Below, piece after piece: positions 38,737 to 47,544 of a stretch of DNA of 64,000 nucleotides. This stretch comes from an uncultured Bacteroidales bacterium (GTDB taxonomy: Bacteria; Bacteroidota; Bacteroidia; Bacteroidales; F082): NCBI GenBank assembly GCA_947303395.1, contig CAMYYD010000009.1, positions 23,677-87,676 of the forward strand, written 5' to 3'. Numbering within the stretch: position 1 is the first letter of the stretch; each line of letters opens with the position of its first letter. Under the pieces are notes generated by a model. It was not told the origin of the DNA. It saw only the letters and a list, made by a program, of their open reading frames with translations, and did not search any database. The position numbers and the translations under genes were made by a program.

Positions 38737-38764
38737 AAAAAAACCTGTTACATTCCGTAGCAGG
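38737..38764 (-). terminator. Possible terminator after tRNA-Gln
   Basis: On the minus strand CCTGCTAC, ATTCC-type loop and GTAACAGG (one mismatch) are followed by seven T. It lies between tRNA-Gln and rimP and could end the tRNA transcript or be read through. Confidence 0.5.
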
Positions 38765-38784
38765 CCTTCAACTCTTTCCTAATG

Positions 38785-38855
38785 TTGTCGAGCAAGGATT
38801 CGAACCTTGACAGGCAGAACCAAAATCTGCAGTGCTGCCATTACACCACTCGACA
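38785..38855 (-). tRNA. trnQ: tRNA-Gln (anticodon TTG)
   Basis: Minus strand, 71 nt including the discriminator. The acceptor TGTCGAG pairs with CTCGACA; the anticodon arm is GCAGA-TTTTGGT-TCTGC with TTG at positions 34-36; the T arm is CAAGG-TTCGAAT-CCTTG. The 3' CCA is not encoded. Confidence 0.95.
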
Positions 38856-38879
38856 TCATTCCAATTCTGAATGCGGGTG

Positions 38880-38887
38880 CAAAAATA
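38880..38887 (-). promoter_or_regulatory. -7 box before tRNA-Gln
   Basis: On the minus strand TATTTTTG fits the consensus, 24 bases before the mature tRNA 5' end. A TTTG at 38903-38906 is 15 bases away, shorter than usual. The box is back to back with the promoter of the GT117 gene. Confidence 0.5.
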
Positions 38888-38958
38888 CATAATTTTTCAA
38901 TACAAACGGAAAAAATTGAAAAAAATATTTTTATTGGCTTTTATCTATAATAATTGTG

Positions 38959-38966
38959 TATTTTTG
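38959..38966 (+). promoter_or_regulatory. -7 box before the DUF2723/GT117 gene
   Basis: TATTTTTG, 27 bases before the ATG at 38994. The region 38856-38993 otherwise contains only A/T-rich sequence and the divergent tRNA promoter. Confidence 0.5.
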
Positions 38967-38993
38967 CAGTTTAAAAAATGAAATTTTCACAAA

Positions 38994-41900
38994 ATGAACT
39001 TTAAAAAGTTAAATAATCTTGTTGGTTGGGGCGTGTTTTTAATCGCTACAATCGTTTATTTCCTCACCATGGAGCCTACCGTAAGTTGGTGGGACTGTGG
39101 CGAGTACATTTCAACAGCAAATAAATTGCAGGTTGGTCACCCACCAGGAGCACCGACATTCCAGCTCATCGGACGATTCTTCTCTTTGTTCGCTTTCGGT
39201 GATGTCACCAAAGTGGCAATGATGGTCAACGTGATGTCGTGTCTCTGCTCGAGTTTCACGATTTTGTTCCTGTTCTGGACAATCTCGATGCTCGCTCAGA
39301 AGATTTGGATGCGCGACGGCGAGAATGCTCCGAAAAACAATCGGTTTGCAGTGTTGGCAGCATCAGCAATTGGTGCTTTGGCCTACACTTTTACCGATTC
39401 ATTCTGGTTCAACGCAGTTGAAGGCGAGGTGTACGCAATGTCATCGCTTCTTACCGCCATCACTTTCTGGGCAATCCTGAAATGGGAAAAGGTTTCCGAA
39501 GAACCGAATCACTACCGCTGGCTTGTTTTCATCGCTTACATCATCGGTTTGTCAATCGGCGTTCACCTCTTGAATTTGCTGACAATTCCGGCAATTACAT
39601 ACATCGTTTATTTTAAGAAATACAAATTCTCTTGGAAAGGTTTCATCTGGTCTGGCATCATCGCTGTGTCTCTCACAGGCTTCATCCAAGTGATCCTCAT
39701 CCCGGCTATTGTATCGTTCGCCGGTAAGTTTGAATTGTTCTTCGTGAACTCTCTCGGATTGCCGTTCAACTTCGGTACTATTTTCTATTTCGTTTTCATT
39801 ATCGCCTTGATTGTCTGGGGATTATGGTTTACGACAAAGAGAAACAAACCTGTTTGGAACACGATAATCCTGTCGTTTATGTTCATCCTCATCGGCTATT
39901 CTTCATTCTTTATGCTGGTAATCCGCGCTAATGCGAATACGCCAATCAACGAGAACGAACCGAAGGATGCAATCTCAATGCTTTCTTACCTGAAACGTGA
40001 GCAATACGGCAGCTGGCCTATACTTTATGGTCCGTATTACATGGCGAAACCTTACGACATGACCGAAGGTACACCTATTTATTATAAGGATCATCAAAAA
40101 GGCAAATACGTGGAAATCGCGAAAAACCCTGGCGAATATGTCTATGACGACAATGTCCAGACACTCTTTCCACGTATGTGGAATGGCTCAAAGAAAACAT
40201 TTACAAGCACTTACGAGCGTTATATCGACAAATCTAAGATGCGTGTCACGACGCAGAAAAAGCCTAATGGCACCTCTGAACGTGTCATGATTCCGACATT
40301 TGGTCAGAATTTGCGGTTTTTCCTTGATTATCAATGCGGTTGGATGTTCTGGCGTTATTTTATGTGGAATTTCGTTGGACGTCAGAATGACACTGAGGGT
40401 CAAGGTGAGATTGAGCATGGCAACTGGGTCAGTGGCATCGTATTTATTGATAATCCGCGACTTGGCAACCAGAGCGATCTCCCGAGAAGCATGCAGAATC
40501 CGGCTCACACTGAGTATTATTTCCTGCCGTTGATTCTCGGTCTTGTCGGATTGTTCTACCAACTTAAACATGACCCGAAAAACTGCTGGGTGGTGTTCCT
40601 GCTCTTCTTCATGACTGGCATCGCCATCATCATGTACCTCAACCAGACTCCATATCAGCCGCGTGAACGTGACTATTCGTATGCGGGCGCGTTCTACGCT
40701 TTCGCGATATGGATGGGCTTCGGCGTGCTAGGCATCATCGAAGGATTGAATAAAGTCGTTAAGAATCAAAAAGTTGCGATGTGGGTTGCAACAGCAGCCT
40801 GTCTGTTTGTCCCGATTCTGATGGCAGCTCAAGGATGGGAAGGTCATAACCGCTCTGGTAAGACCTCAGCCCTCGACTGGGGCAAGAATTATCTCACGGC
40901 TTTGCCTGAAAACGCTGTGATTTTCACACGTGGCGACAATGATACATTCCCTCTATGGTACGTCCAGGAGGTGGAAGGCTACCGTACCGATGTTAGAGTG
41001 TGCAATTTCATGTTGTCATCCGGATATTGGTATGTGCATCAGATGGGCAGAAAAATCTATGAGTCTGAGAAACTGCCTCTCTCTTTGACACCTTCGCAAT
41101 ATGATAACGGATTACATGAGCAGATATGGATTCAGGATGTGATTGAAGGCCCGGTGGAACTTAGAGATGTCATCGATTTTGTGAGAAGCGATAATCCTCG
41201 CACAAAAGGCAGCGACGGCTCGGGCAAAAAAGTCGATTATTTCCCGACAAGAAAGCTGAAACTTACAGTGGATAAAGAGAAAGTCGTGGCTAACGGTATC
41301 GTTCCTGAGAGCATGAAAGATAAGATTGTCGACGAAATCGTCTGGACTATTCCGGATAAGGTTCAATATCTTACCAAAAATGAGCTTATGTTGCTCGATT
41401 TCATGGCCACAAACAACTGGGAAAGATGCGTCTATTTCACAAGTTTGAGTGATATTGCTGATATTCTCGGCATCGACAAATATCTACATCAGCAAGGACT
41501 TTCGCATCGTTTTATGCCAGTTGAGGCTCCTGAATATTATAAAGGTGCAGGCGGCGTGTTCATCGACGGGTCATACGACCTCCTCGTGAACAACTCGCGT
41601 TGGGGTAACCTCAACGATCCGAATGTCACTATCGACCCTGAAAGCATTCGCAATGTCTCATTTGTCAAGATGGCGTATATGCGTCTCGCCAAAGCACTCG
41701 TGAGCCGTCAAAGATACGAAGAGGCTATAACGGTGATGGATAAATGCCAGGAGTTCTTCCCTGACGAGAAGATTCCTTATGGTTTCTATTATGAAGGCTA
41801 TTTCCCTGACCTTTATTATAAAGCCGGCGCAATTGAAAAAGGTGACGATGTCTTGAGAAAGATAGCCGCTAACGCTACAGACGAACTGCGTTATTATAAG

Positions 41901-42068
41901 ACTCTGACACCTAAGTTTGCCGAGTATTACAAAGACGATATCCATGACGCTTTGTCACTGGTCAACACTATGGCCGACAGCGCGAAACGTAATCATCGTT
42001 ACGATTTACAAGAGGAACTTGATCAAGTAGTTAACGACTATTTGGAGTGCTTCATGCCATACCTCTAG
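38994..42068 (+). CDS. DUF2723/GT117 multispanning membrane protein
   Basis: The 1024-residue protein has an N-terminal membrane part of about 12 segments and a soluble C-terminal half. Near the N-terminus MEPTVSWWDCGEYIS and VGHPPGAPTFQL match the DUF2723/TMEM260 family, which belongs to the GT-C glycosyltransferases; the acidic WDCGE is the probable catalytic site. Eukaryotic TMEM260 is a protein O-mannosyltransferase, and a role in the O-glycosylation of secreted proteins in Bacteroidota fits. The C-terminal end has helical repeats like TPR (YMRLAKALVSRQRYEEAITV). It has its own promoter. Confidence 0.87.
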   Translation: MNFKKLNNLVGWGVFLIATIVYFLTMEPTVSWWDCGEYISTANKLQVGHPPGAPTFQLIGRFFSLFAFGDVTKVAMMVNVMSCLCSSFTILFLFWTISMLAQKIWMRDGENAPKNNRFAVLAASAIGALAYTFTDSFWFNAVEGEVYAMSSLLTAITFWAILKWEKVSEEPNHYRWLVFIAYIIGLSIGVHLLNLLTIPAITYIVYFKKYKFSWKGFIWSGIIAVSLTGFIQVILIPAIVSFAGKFELFFVNSLGLPFNFGTIFYFVFIIALIVWGLWFTTKRNKPVWNTIILSFMFILIGYSSFFMLVIRANANTPINENEPKDAISMLSYLKREQYGSWPILYGPYYMAKPYDMTEGTPIYYKDHQKGKYVEIAKNPGEYVYDDNVQTLFPRMWNGSKKTFTSTYERYIDKSKMRVTTQKKPNGTSERVMIPTFGQNLRFFLDYQCGWMFWRYFMWNFVGRQNDTEGQGEIEHGNWVSGIVFIDNPRLGNQSDLPRSMQNPAHTEYYFLPLILGLVGLFYQLKHDPKNCWVVFLLFFMTGIAIIMYLNQTPYQPRERDYSYAGAFYAFAIWMGFGVLGIIEGLNKVVKNQKVAMWVATAACLFVPILMAAQGWEGHNRSGKTSALDWGKNYLTALPENAVIFTRGDNDTFPLWYVQEVEGYRTDVRVCNFMLSSGYWYVHQMGRKIYESEKLPLSLTPSQYDNGLHEQIWIQDVIEGPVELRDVIDFVRSDNPRTKGSDGSGKKVDYFPTRKLKLTVDKEKVVANGIVPESMKDKIVDEIVWTIPDKVQYLTKNELMLLDFMATNNWERCVYFTSLSDIADILGIDKYLHQQGLSHRFMPVEAPEYYKGAGGVFIDGSYDLLVNNSRWGNLNDPNVTIDPESIRNVSFVKMAYMRLAKALVSRQRYEEAITVMDKCQEFFPDEKIPYGFYYEGYFPDLYYKAGAIEKGDDVLRKIAANATDELRYYKTLTPKFAEYYKDDIHDALSLVNTMADSAKRNHRYDLQEELDQVVNDYLECFMPYL

Positions 42069-42083
42069 TCGTTATTTCGACTG

Positions 42084-42126
42084 AAATGGAGAAATCTCAA
42101 TCTAATGGGATTTCTCCATTTTTTTA
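42084..42126. terminator. Bidirectional terminator between the GT117 gene and lgt
   Basis: A 13-bp inverted repeat, AAATGGAGAAATC (42084-42096) and GATTTCTCCATTT (42109-42121), is followed by T and preceded by A-rich sequence. It lies between convergent stops and can end both transcripts. Confidence 0.85.
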
Positions 42127-42941
42127 TTTCTAACCATGAAATAAATACCGGCAATGACAAATGGAATGCTGAGCCATTGTCCCATGTCAAGCACCATTGA
42201 ATTCTCAAACTCCACCTGCGGCTGTTTAATGAATTCAATCAAAATTCTCGAGCCGAAGACTACTGTGCAGAAGAAGCCAAAAAAGAATCCAGGTCGTTTG
42301 TTTACCGTGTCTTTCTTGAAGAAAAGATACATCAACACAACGAAAACGATGACGCAAATCAGCGCCTCGTAAATCTGTGTCGGATGACTTGCCGGGATGG
42401 CGTCGATTGGTGTCCCTGGAGCCCAGTCGCGCACGAATTTGAAACCCCACGGAAGTGTCGTCTCATAGCCGTAAATCTCAGAATTCATCAGGTTCCCGAT
42501 GCGGATGAAAGCTCCGCCTATGGCAACTGGAATAACAATGCGGTCAAGAATCCAGATATATGGTTTTTTGATTTTACGTGAATAAATCAGAAGTCCAATC
42601 AGGATGCCGATTGCGCCTCCGTGACTGGCGAGACCGCCTTCCCAGATGTAAAGAAACTTCTCGGGATTGGCGAAATAATATTCGGGCTCATAAAAGAGAC
42701 AATGTCCTAATCGTGCGCCTACAATGGTGAAAATCAACATGTAAATTGTTAGCTTGTCCAAGAGCTCGTCGCTGAGGTTCTCTTTTCGATAAACCTTGCG
42801 CATGACGTAGTAGCCGACAACGAACACCATCGCCCAAAGCAATCCGTACCAAGCCACCGGACGACCGCCAAGAAGCGGAAAACCTTCCGGGAAAGTGAAA
42901 ATATACGGGTTTACATCCCAAACAACATAGTTTAATATCAT
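42102..42941 (-). CDS. lgt: Prolipoprotein diacylglyceryl transferase
   Basis: Lgt transfers diacylglycerol from phosphatidylglycerol to the lipobox cysteine of prolipoproteins in the inner membrane. The 279-residue protein has seven predicted membrane segments, GGLASHGGAIGILIG (the HGGA signature), the Lgt segment GNLMNSEIYG and ASHPTQIYEAL. It overlaps the stop of the glycosyltransferase gene by 4 bases. Confidence 0.95.
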   Translation of the reverse strand: MILNYVVWDVNPYIFTFPEGFPLLGGRPVAWYGLLWAMVFVVGYYVMRKVYRKENLSDELLDKLTIYMLIFTIVGARLGHCLFYEPEYYFANPEKFLYIWEGGLASHGGAIGILIGLLIYSRKIKKPYIWILDRIVIPVAIGGAFIRIGNLMNSEIYGYETTLPWGFKFVRDWAPGTPIDAIPASHPTQIYEALICVIVFVVLMYLFFKKDTVNKRPGFFFGFFCTVVFGSRILIEFIKQPQVEFENSMVLDMGQWLSIPFVIAGIYFMVRNKKMEKSH

Positions 42942-43957
42942 AATTTGAATAATTTATTTGTCATTTTGACATTTTTCAATTGAAAATCATTTTGCTTGCA
43001 CCAGTTGAAATATCCGAGCTCGCTCAGATGTTTTGCCAGATATTCCTGCTCTGTCTGCCCAGGCGTCGGCACGAGATATGCGGTTCTGTTCAACTTGATG
43101 AGGTCCATGAGCGAGGAATAGCCTCCGCGACAGATGATGTTTTCGGCGCTTTCAACTAGTTTTACAAACATCTCGTCATCAACATGATTGAACATGCTGA
43201 CGTTTTCCGGGATGTCGCTCAAAAGGTCGTTTGAATCAGGTTTTGCTCTGAGAATCAATACGTTATCCTGCGTTTCTTTTGCTTGTTTCAGAATGATGTC
43301 TTCAAACATCGTTCTCTGCGGTTCTGGTCCTGAAAGTATTACCAAATATTTGTTTGTTTTTTCTGTAACAGATTGAATATCAGTATTAAACCTGCTTAAA
43401 AAACCAATATATTTCGTTTCGACACCTTTTATTGCAGGATGAGAAAGTTTTCCGCCAAGCGATGGCTCGTTTTCATAATCCGGCACCCAAACCTCATCGT
43501 ATTTTTTAATGTAACTATTGTTGAAGAGATTTACAATAGGTGTCGTAAACTGCCATAATCTCGGCACTTGAATGTGCAATTGGTGCGTGATGAAGACAGA
43601 ATGAGCGCGCTTGCTCCAGCAACCGAAACGATTGTCGGAAATCACCACGTCGATATCATGGTTTTTTACAATGGATTCTATTGTTTTATGGTCATTCCTG
43701 AAGTCTCGCAAGGCTTTCGGAAAAGATGCCATCAACTTGAAAACCTGGGTGTTTGATCTGCTGTATGTTGGCTCAAATCCTGGAAATTCGATGAATTCCA
43801 AATCCGGAAAAGCTTTCTGAAGGAACGCCAATGGTCCTTTGTCGGCTGCAACGATGACCTTGTTGCCTTGGCTTATCAAGGTCTTGATGATTGGTACACA
43901 ACGAGTTGCATGACCTAATCCCCAGTTTAGCGGACATATCAGATATCTTTTTCCCAA
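42938..43957 (-). CDS. GT28/MurG-like glycosyltransferase
   Basis: The protein of about 339 residues has the GT-B pattern of UDP-GlcNAc or galactosyl transferases: CPLNWGLGHATRCVPI at the N-terminus and ENIICRGGYSSLMDL (nucleotide-sugar binding) at the C-terminus. No signal peptide is present. No ATG is available; the frame has TTG codons at 43975 and 43957. I prefer 43957 because the -7 box TAACTTTG (43973-43980) overlaps the first TTG. The acceptor is unknown; a cell-envelope or lipid role fits its neighbour lgt. Confidence 0.8.
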   Translation of the reverse strand: MGKRYLICPLNWGLGHATRCVPIIKTLISQGNKVIVAADKGPLAFLQKAFPDLEFIEFPGFEPTYSRSNTQVFKLMASFPKALRDFRNDHKTIESIVKNHDIDVVISDNRFGCWSKRAHSVFITHQLHIQVPRLWQFTTPIVNLFNNSYIKKYDEVWVPDYENEPSLGGKLSHPAIKGVETKYIGFLSRFNTDIQSVTEKTNKYLVILSGPEPQRTMFEDIILKQAKETQDNVLILRAKPDSNDLLSDIPENVSMFNHVDDEMFVKLVESAENIICRGGYSSLMDLIKLNRTAYLVPTPGQTEQEYLAKHLSELGYFNWCKQNDFQLKNVKMTNKLFKL

Positions 43958-43972
43958 GTTTTTATTTTTTTG

Positions 43973-43980
43973 CAAAGTTA
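43973..43980 (-). promoter_or_regulatory. -7 box of the glycosyltransferase-lgt unit
   Basis: Minus strand TAACTTTG fits TAnnTTTG. With transcription starting about 5 bases downstream, the TTG at 43975 would be outside the mRNA, which argues for the TTG at 43957. Confidence 0.55.
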
Positions 43981-44066
43981 GTGTTTTTCAAAAATTATTG
44001 CACAAATGATGTGAAATTTTAACATAAGTTGCAGAAAAAAGAATAAAAACGTATTGAAATTATGTG

Positions 44067-44074
44067 TAATTTTG
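44067..44074 (+). promoter_or_regulatory. dprA: -7 box directly before dprA
   Basis: TAATTTTG ends only 4 bases before the dprA ATG. By the usual geometry transcription would start at or beside the A of the ATG, so dprA may have a leaderless mRNA. Confidence 0.55.
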
Positions 44075-44078
44075 CGGC

Positions 44079-45176
44079 ATGACAGGACAAAAACTATATG
44101 AAATCGCTCTTACGCTGATTCCAGGAATTGGAGACGTCTATGGTAAGAAGCTGGTCGCCTACTGCGGAGGCGCTGAGGCCGTATTTTGCGAGAAGAAAAA
44201 GACTCTTCTGCAAATTAGTGGTATAACGGAAAATATCGTTGACAGCATTTTTTCGAAAGCTATCATGCTTCGTGCTGAACAGGAGATGAGATTTGTTGAG
44301 GAAAAAGGGATCAAACCGCTTTTTTATCTTGACCAGGAATATCCAAAACGCTTGCAGCATTGTCACGATAGCCCGATGTTGTTGTATTATCAAGGAAATG
44401 CTGATCTTAATGCTGAAAAAGTCGTCGGTATTGTCGGAACGAGAAACATTACCGATTACGGACGCTATTTTGTTGAAAAACTAGTTGAGGAATTGACGGT
44501 TGATAATGTGTTGATAATCAGTGGTTTGGCGTATGGTGTGGATTCTGCGGCGCATAGAGCCGCTTTAAAATATGATCTTGCTACCGTTGGCGTGCTGGGA
44601 CACGGGATGCAAACTATTTATCCGGCGGAGAACAGAAAATTAGCACTTAAAATGTTAGAGAAAGGAGGTGTTTTAACAGAGTTTGTCAGCGGAACAAAAC
44701 CAGACAGGGAAAATTTCCCTCAACGCAACAGAATTGTGTCTGGAATGGTTGATTGTCTTGTGGTTGTTGAAAGTGCCTTGAGAGGCGGAGCTATGATAAC
44801 GGCCGAGATAGCAAATTCCTATGACCGCGAAGTGTTCGCTTTGCCAGGAAAAGTTGGCGATATCTATAGCGAGGGATGTAACAATCTCATCAAAACCAAT
44901 AAAGCCAACCTTTTGACTGGAGCAGCAGATATCCGTTACACTATGCGTTGGGATATCGACACCAAAGTGGTTGCAAAACAAATGCGTTTGTTCCGTGACT
45001 TTAGTGACGATGAGAAAAAAGTTATGAACGTCTTTGAAAATAGTAATGTTGTTCATCTTGACGATATCATTGTGGGAACAGATTTGTCGCCATCAAAAAT
45101 AGCTTCTGTACTGCTTTCATTGGAGTTTGACGGAGTTTTGACAGCTTTACCTGGAAAACGTTATCAAAAGTTGTAG
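44079..45176 (+). CDS. dprA: DNA-processing protein DprA
   Basis: DprA loads RecA on incoming single-stranded DNA during natural transformation. The 365-residue protein has an N-terminal helix-hairpin-helix-like domain (LTLIPGIGDVYGKKLV), the Rossmann-like core (VVGIVGTRNITDYGR, ISGLAYGVDSAAHRAAL, TVGVLGHGMQTIYPAEN, FPQRNRIVSGM) and a C-terminal winged-helix end. All core motifs are intact. It is transcribed toward rsgA, which has its own box. Confidence 0.95.
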   Translation: MTGQKLYEIALTLIPGIGDVYGKKLVAYCGGAEAVFCEKKKTLLQISGITENIVDSIFSKAIMLRAEQEMRFVEEKGIKPLFYLDQEYPKRLQHCHDSPMLLYYQGNADLNAEKVVGIVGTRNITDYGRYFVEKLVEELTVDNVLIISGLAYGVDSAAHRAALKYDLATVGVLGHGMQTIYPAENRKLALKMLEKGGVLTEFVSGTKPDRENFPQRNRIVSGMVDCLVVVESALRGGAMITAEIANSYDREVFALPGKVGDIYSEGCNNLIKTNKANLLTGAADIRYTMRWDIDTKVVAKQMRLFRDFSDDEKKVMNVFENSNVVHLDDIIVGTDLSPSKIASVLLSLEFDGVLTALPGKRYQKL

Positions 45177-45196
45177 CGTAATTCAATAAAAATCTG

Positions 45197-45204
45197 TACC
45201 TTTG
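45197..45204 (+). promoter_or_regulatory. rsgA: -7 box before rsgA
   Basis: TACCTTTG, 21 bases before the rsgA ATG at 45226. The -33 region has only a weak TTG at 45171-45173. Confidence 0.45.
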
Positions 45205-45225
45205 CATCGAATTTTGATTGCGAAG

Positions 45226-46134
45226 ATGCCTATAGGTAGAGTTATTAAGTCAACAGGAAGTTGGTACGATGTCAGAAATGATGCCGGAGAGGTTATGCAA
45301 TGCCGTTTGAGAGGCAAGATTCGCCTTGACGGATTGCGTACGACAAACCCAGTGGCTGTTGGTGATTTGGTGAATTTTGAGCAAGAGCGTGACAAGGAAA
45401 CTTGTGTCATTGACAAGATTCTTCCACGTACCAATGTTATTGTCCGTAAGTCGGTGAATTTGTCGAAAGAGTCGCATATCATCGCGGCAAATGTCGACCA
45501 GGCTATTCTTGTGGCTACCATAGCGCAACCGAGAACGTCGACTGGCTTCATCGACAGGTTTACAGTGACCGCGGAGGCTTATCATATCCCAGTTGTGATT
45601 GTGTTCAACAAATGCGATTTGTATAACGAGGAACAGAATGCAGCGGCTGAAGAATTGATGAGAGTTTATAATAGTATTGGCTATCAATCGTTTGTGATTT
45701 CTGCCAAGACTGGCGAAAACTGCGATAGACTGAAGGCTATTATGAAGGATAAGTTGAGTATGTTCTCCGGACATTCTGGAGTTGGCAAGTCGGCACTTGT
45801 TAATCGATTGGATCCTGGTCTTGATATCAGAGTTGGAGAGATTTCTGAAGTTCATGAGAAAGGAAAACACACAACAACGTTTGCCCAGATGTATGAACTG
45901 AATTTCGGAGGTTATATCATTGATACTCCTGGAATTAAGGAATTCGCTCTGTTTGATATGGAGAAAGAGACTTTGGCACAGAGATTCCCTGAAATGAGAG
46001 CGTTGATGCATGATTGTCGCTTTAACAACTGTACTCATCTGCATGAACCGCATTGCGCAATAAAAAACGCTGTGGAACAAGGTGTTATCGCAGATTGGCG
46101 TTATGAGAACTATTGTAACATGATGGACGATTGA
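45226..46134 (+). CDS. rsgA: Ribosome small subunit-dependent GTPase RsgA
   Basis: RsgA is a circularly permuted GTPase that checks late 30S subunit assembly. The 302-residue protein has an OB domain (MPIGRVIKSTGSWYDV), NKCD (G4), GHSGVGKSALVNRL (G1), DTPGIKEFAL (G3) and the zinc finger DCRFNNCTHLHEPHC. The order G4-G1-G3 shows the permutation. I prefer the ATG at 45226 over a TTG at 45202, which lies in the -7 box. Confidence 0.94.
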   Translation: MPIGRVIKSTGSWYDVRNDAGEVMQCRLRGKIRLDGLRTTNPVAVGDLVNFEQERDKETCVIDKILPRTNVIVRKSVNLSKESHIIAANVDQAILVATIAQPRTSTGFIDRFTVTAEAYHIPVVIVFNKCDLYNEEQNAAAEELMRVYNSIGYQSFVISAKTGENCDRLKAIMKDKLSMFSGHSGVGKSALVNRLDPGLDIRVGEISEVHEKGKHTTTFAQMYELNFGGYIIDTPGIKEFALFDMEKETLAQRFPEMRALMHDCRFNNCTHLHEPHCAIKNAVEQGVIADWRYENYCNMMDD

Positions 46135-46135
46135 T

Positions 46136-47527
46136 ATGAGAAGATTACTGGTCATAGTCATTCTGTTATGTTCCGTTGTCTCATTTGCTCAACAGCAGGA
46201 CAGCTGTTTTGTGGTGTCGAAAATCAATGTGACTGGCAATAAAGTCACGAAGATGTCGACAATCAACAGAGAGCTGCTGTTCCATGAAGGTGATACGATT
46301 TGCTCGTTTGAGACGATAAAACAAAGCCGTGAGAACTTATTGAATACTTCATTGTTTAATTTCGTCGATTTCGATTGGTCGGATGACACTGATGTTGCCG
46401 ATGGCAAGATATTGACAATCAATGTGGTTGAGCGATGGTATCTGTGGCCAATTCCGTATTTGGCTTACGCCGACAGAAACCTGCGGTCGTGGTATGAGGC
46501 GGATAATCTCACACGTCTGAGTTATGGTTTTGACTTGGTCTATAGCAACCTTTGGGGACTGAAACACGAACTTGACCTGACAATCATTGGCGGTTATAAC
46601 CAAAATTATGGCTTGACGTATGATATTCCGTATCTTACAAAAAGACAACGACTTGGTGTAAAAACGTCGACAGGCTATACACGCGATAGGGAAGTGGCGT
46701 ATATCACAAAAGACGACAAAGTGCTATATTTTAAAGGGGAAGACGAATACGCGCACGAATCGTTTTATGCTTATGTGATGCCGTATTATAGGTTCGGTTA
46801 TCGTAATAAACTGTTCCTGCAATGCAGATATGACAATAGGTTGTTTAACGACAGCATTCAGAGCCTGAATAAGGATTTCGGTAATGCGGAAGGTACTCGT
46901 TTTCAGTATATTACACTGACAGCGATATTTAAAAACGATTATCGTGACGATCATAACTATCCTCTTGATGGTCATTACTTGGAACTTGAACTGACAAAAA
47001 TCGGTTTGGGATTGTTCGACTACTCGCCTGATTTGTTTTACGGTAAAATCACTGCTGACTGGTATACTCCAATAAGTGGCAGGTTTTACTGGGCATCTAA
47101 TGTGACAGCGAAGTTGTCGGACAGCAAAACAGCTCCGTATTTCTTGTCGCAGGGCTTCGGATACAGGAACGATTACGTCAGAGCTTTCGACCTTTACGTC
47201 GTCGATGCGCTAAACTATGCTATCTGTAAGAATAACTTGAAGTTTGAGATATTAAAACCCGTTACCAAACACCTGCCTTTTATAAAAAATGAAAGGTTCG
47301 GAAAAATACATCTTGCGTTTTATGCTAACCTGTTTTTTGACTTCGCATACACTTGGGATGTTGTGATTCCTGAAGGTTTTACAACAAGAATCGCAAATCA
47401 ATGGATTTACGGAACAGGTATCGGTATAGATTTTGTTACGTATTACGATAAGGTTTTGAGATTGGAGTATGGTATTAACGGACTTGGTGAAACGGGATTT
47501 TTTGTCCATCTCGTGGCTCCAATTTAA
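46136..47527 (+). CDS. Omp85-like outer-membrane protein with one POTRA domain
   Basis: After a signal peptide (RRLLVIVILLCSVVSFAQ), residues 30-110 form a POTRA-like unit (FVVSKINVTGNKVTKMSTINRE) and the rest is a strand-rich barrel of about 340 residues ending GFFVHLVAPI. The size is below BamA and TamA. Possible roles are surface assembly or lipid export. Its ATG is 1 base after the rsgA stop, so it may be translated with it; the frame of rsgA-Omp85-nadK suggests a single unit. Confidence 0.75.
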   Translation: MRRLLVIVILLCSVVSFAQQQDSCFVVSKINVTGNKVTKMSTINRELLFHEGDTICSFETIKQSRENLLNTSLFNFVDFDWSDDTDVADGKILTINVVERWYLWPIPYLAYADRNLRSWYEADNLTRLSYGFDLVYSNLWGLKHELDLTIIGGYNQNYGLTYDIPYLTKRQRLGVKTSTGYTRDREVAYITKDDKVLYFKGEDEYAHESFYAYVMPYYRFGYRNKLFLQCRYDNRLFNDSIQSLNKDFGNAEGTRFQYITLTAIFKNDYRDDHNYPLDGHYLELELTKIGLGLFDYSPDLFYGKITADWYTPISGRFYWASNVTAKLSDSKTAPYFLSQGFGYRNDYVRAFDLYVVDALNYAICKNNLKFEILKPVTKHLPFIKNERFGKIHLAFYANLFFDFAYTWDVVIPEGFTTRIANQWIYGTGIGIDFVTYYDKVLRLEYGINGLGETGFFVHLVAPI

Positions 47528-47544
47528 TGTGAAAATGTTTTGTT

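Noticed and set aside
45250..46161. 303-codon open frame on the minus strand
   Set aside because: It is antisense to rsgA, whose GTPase and zinc motifs are complete. The reading is rich in Ser, Asn and His without a domain.
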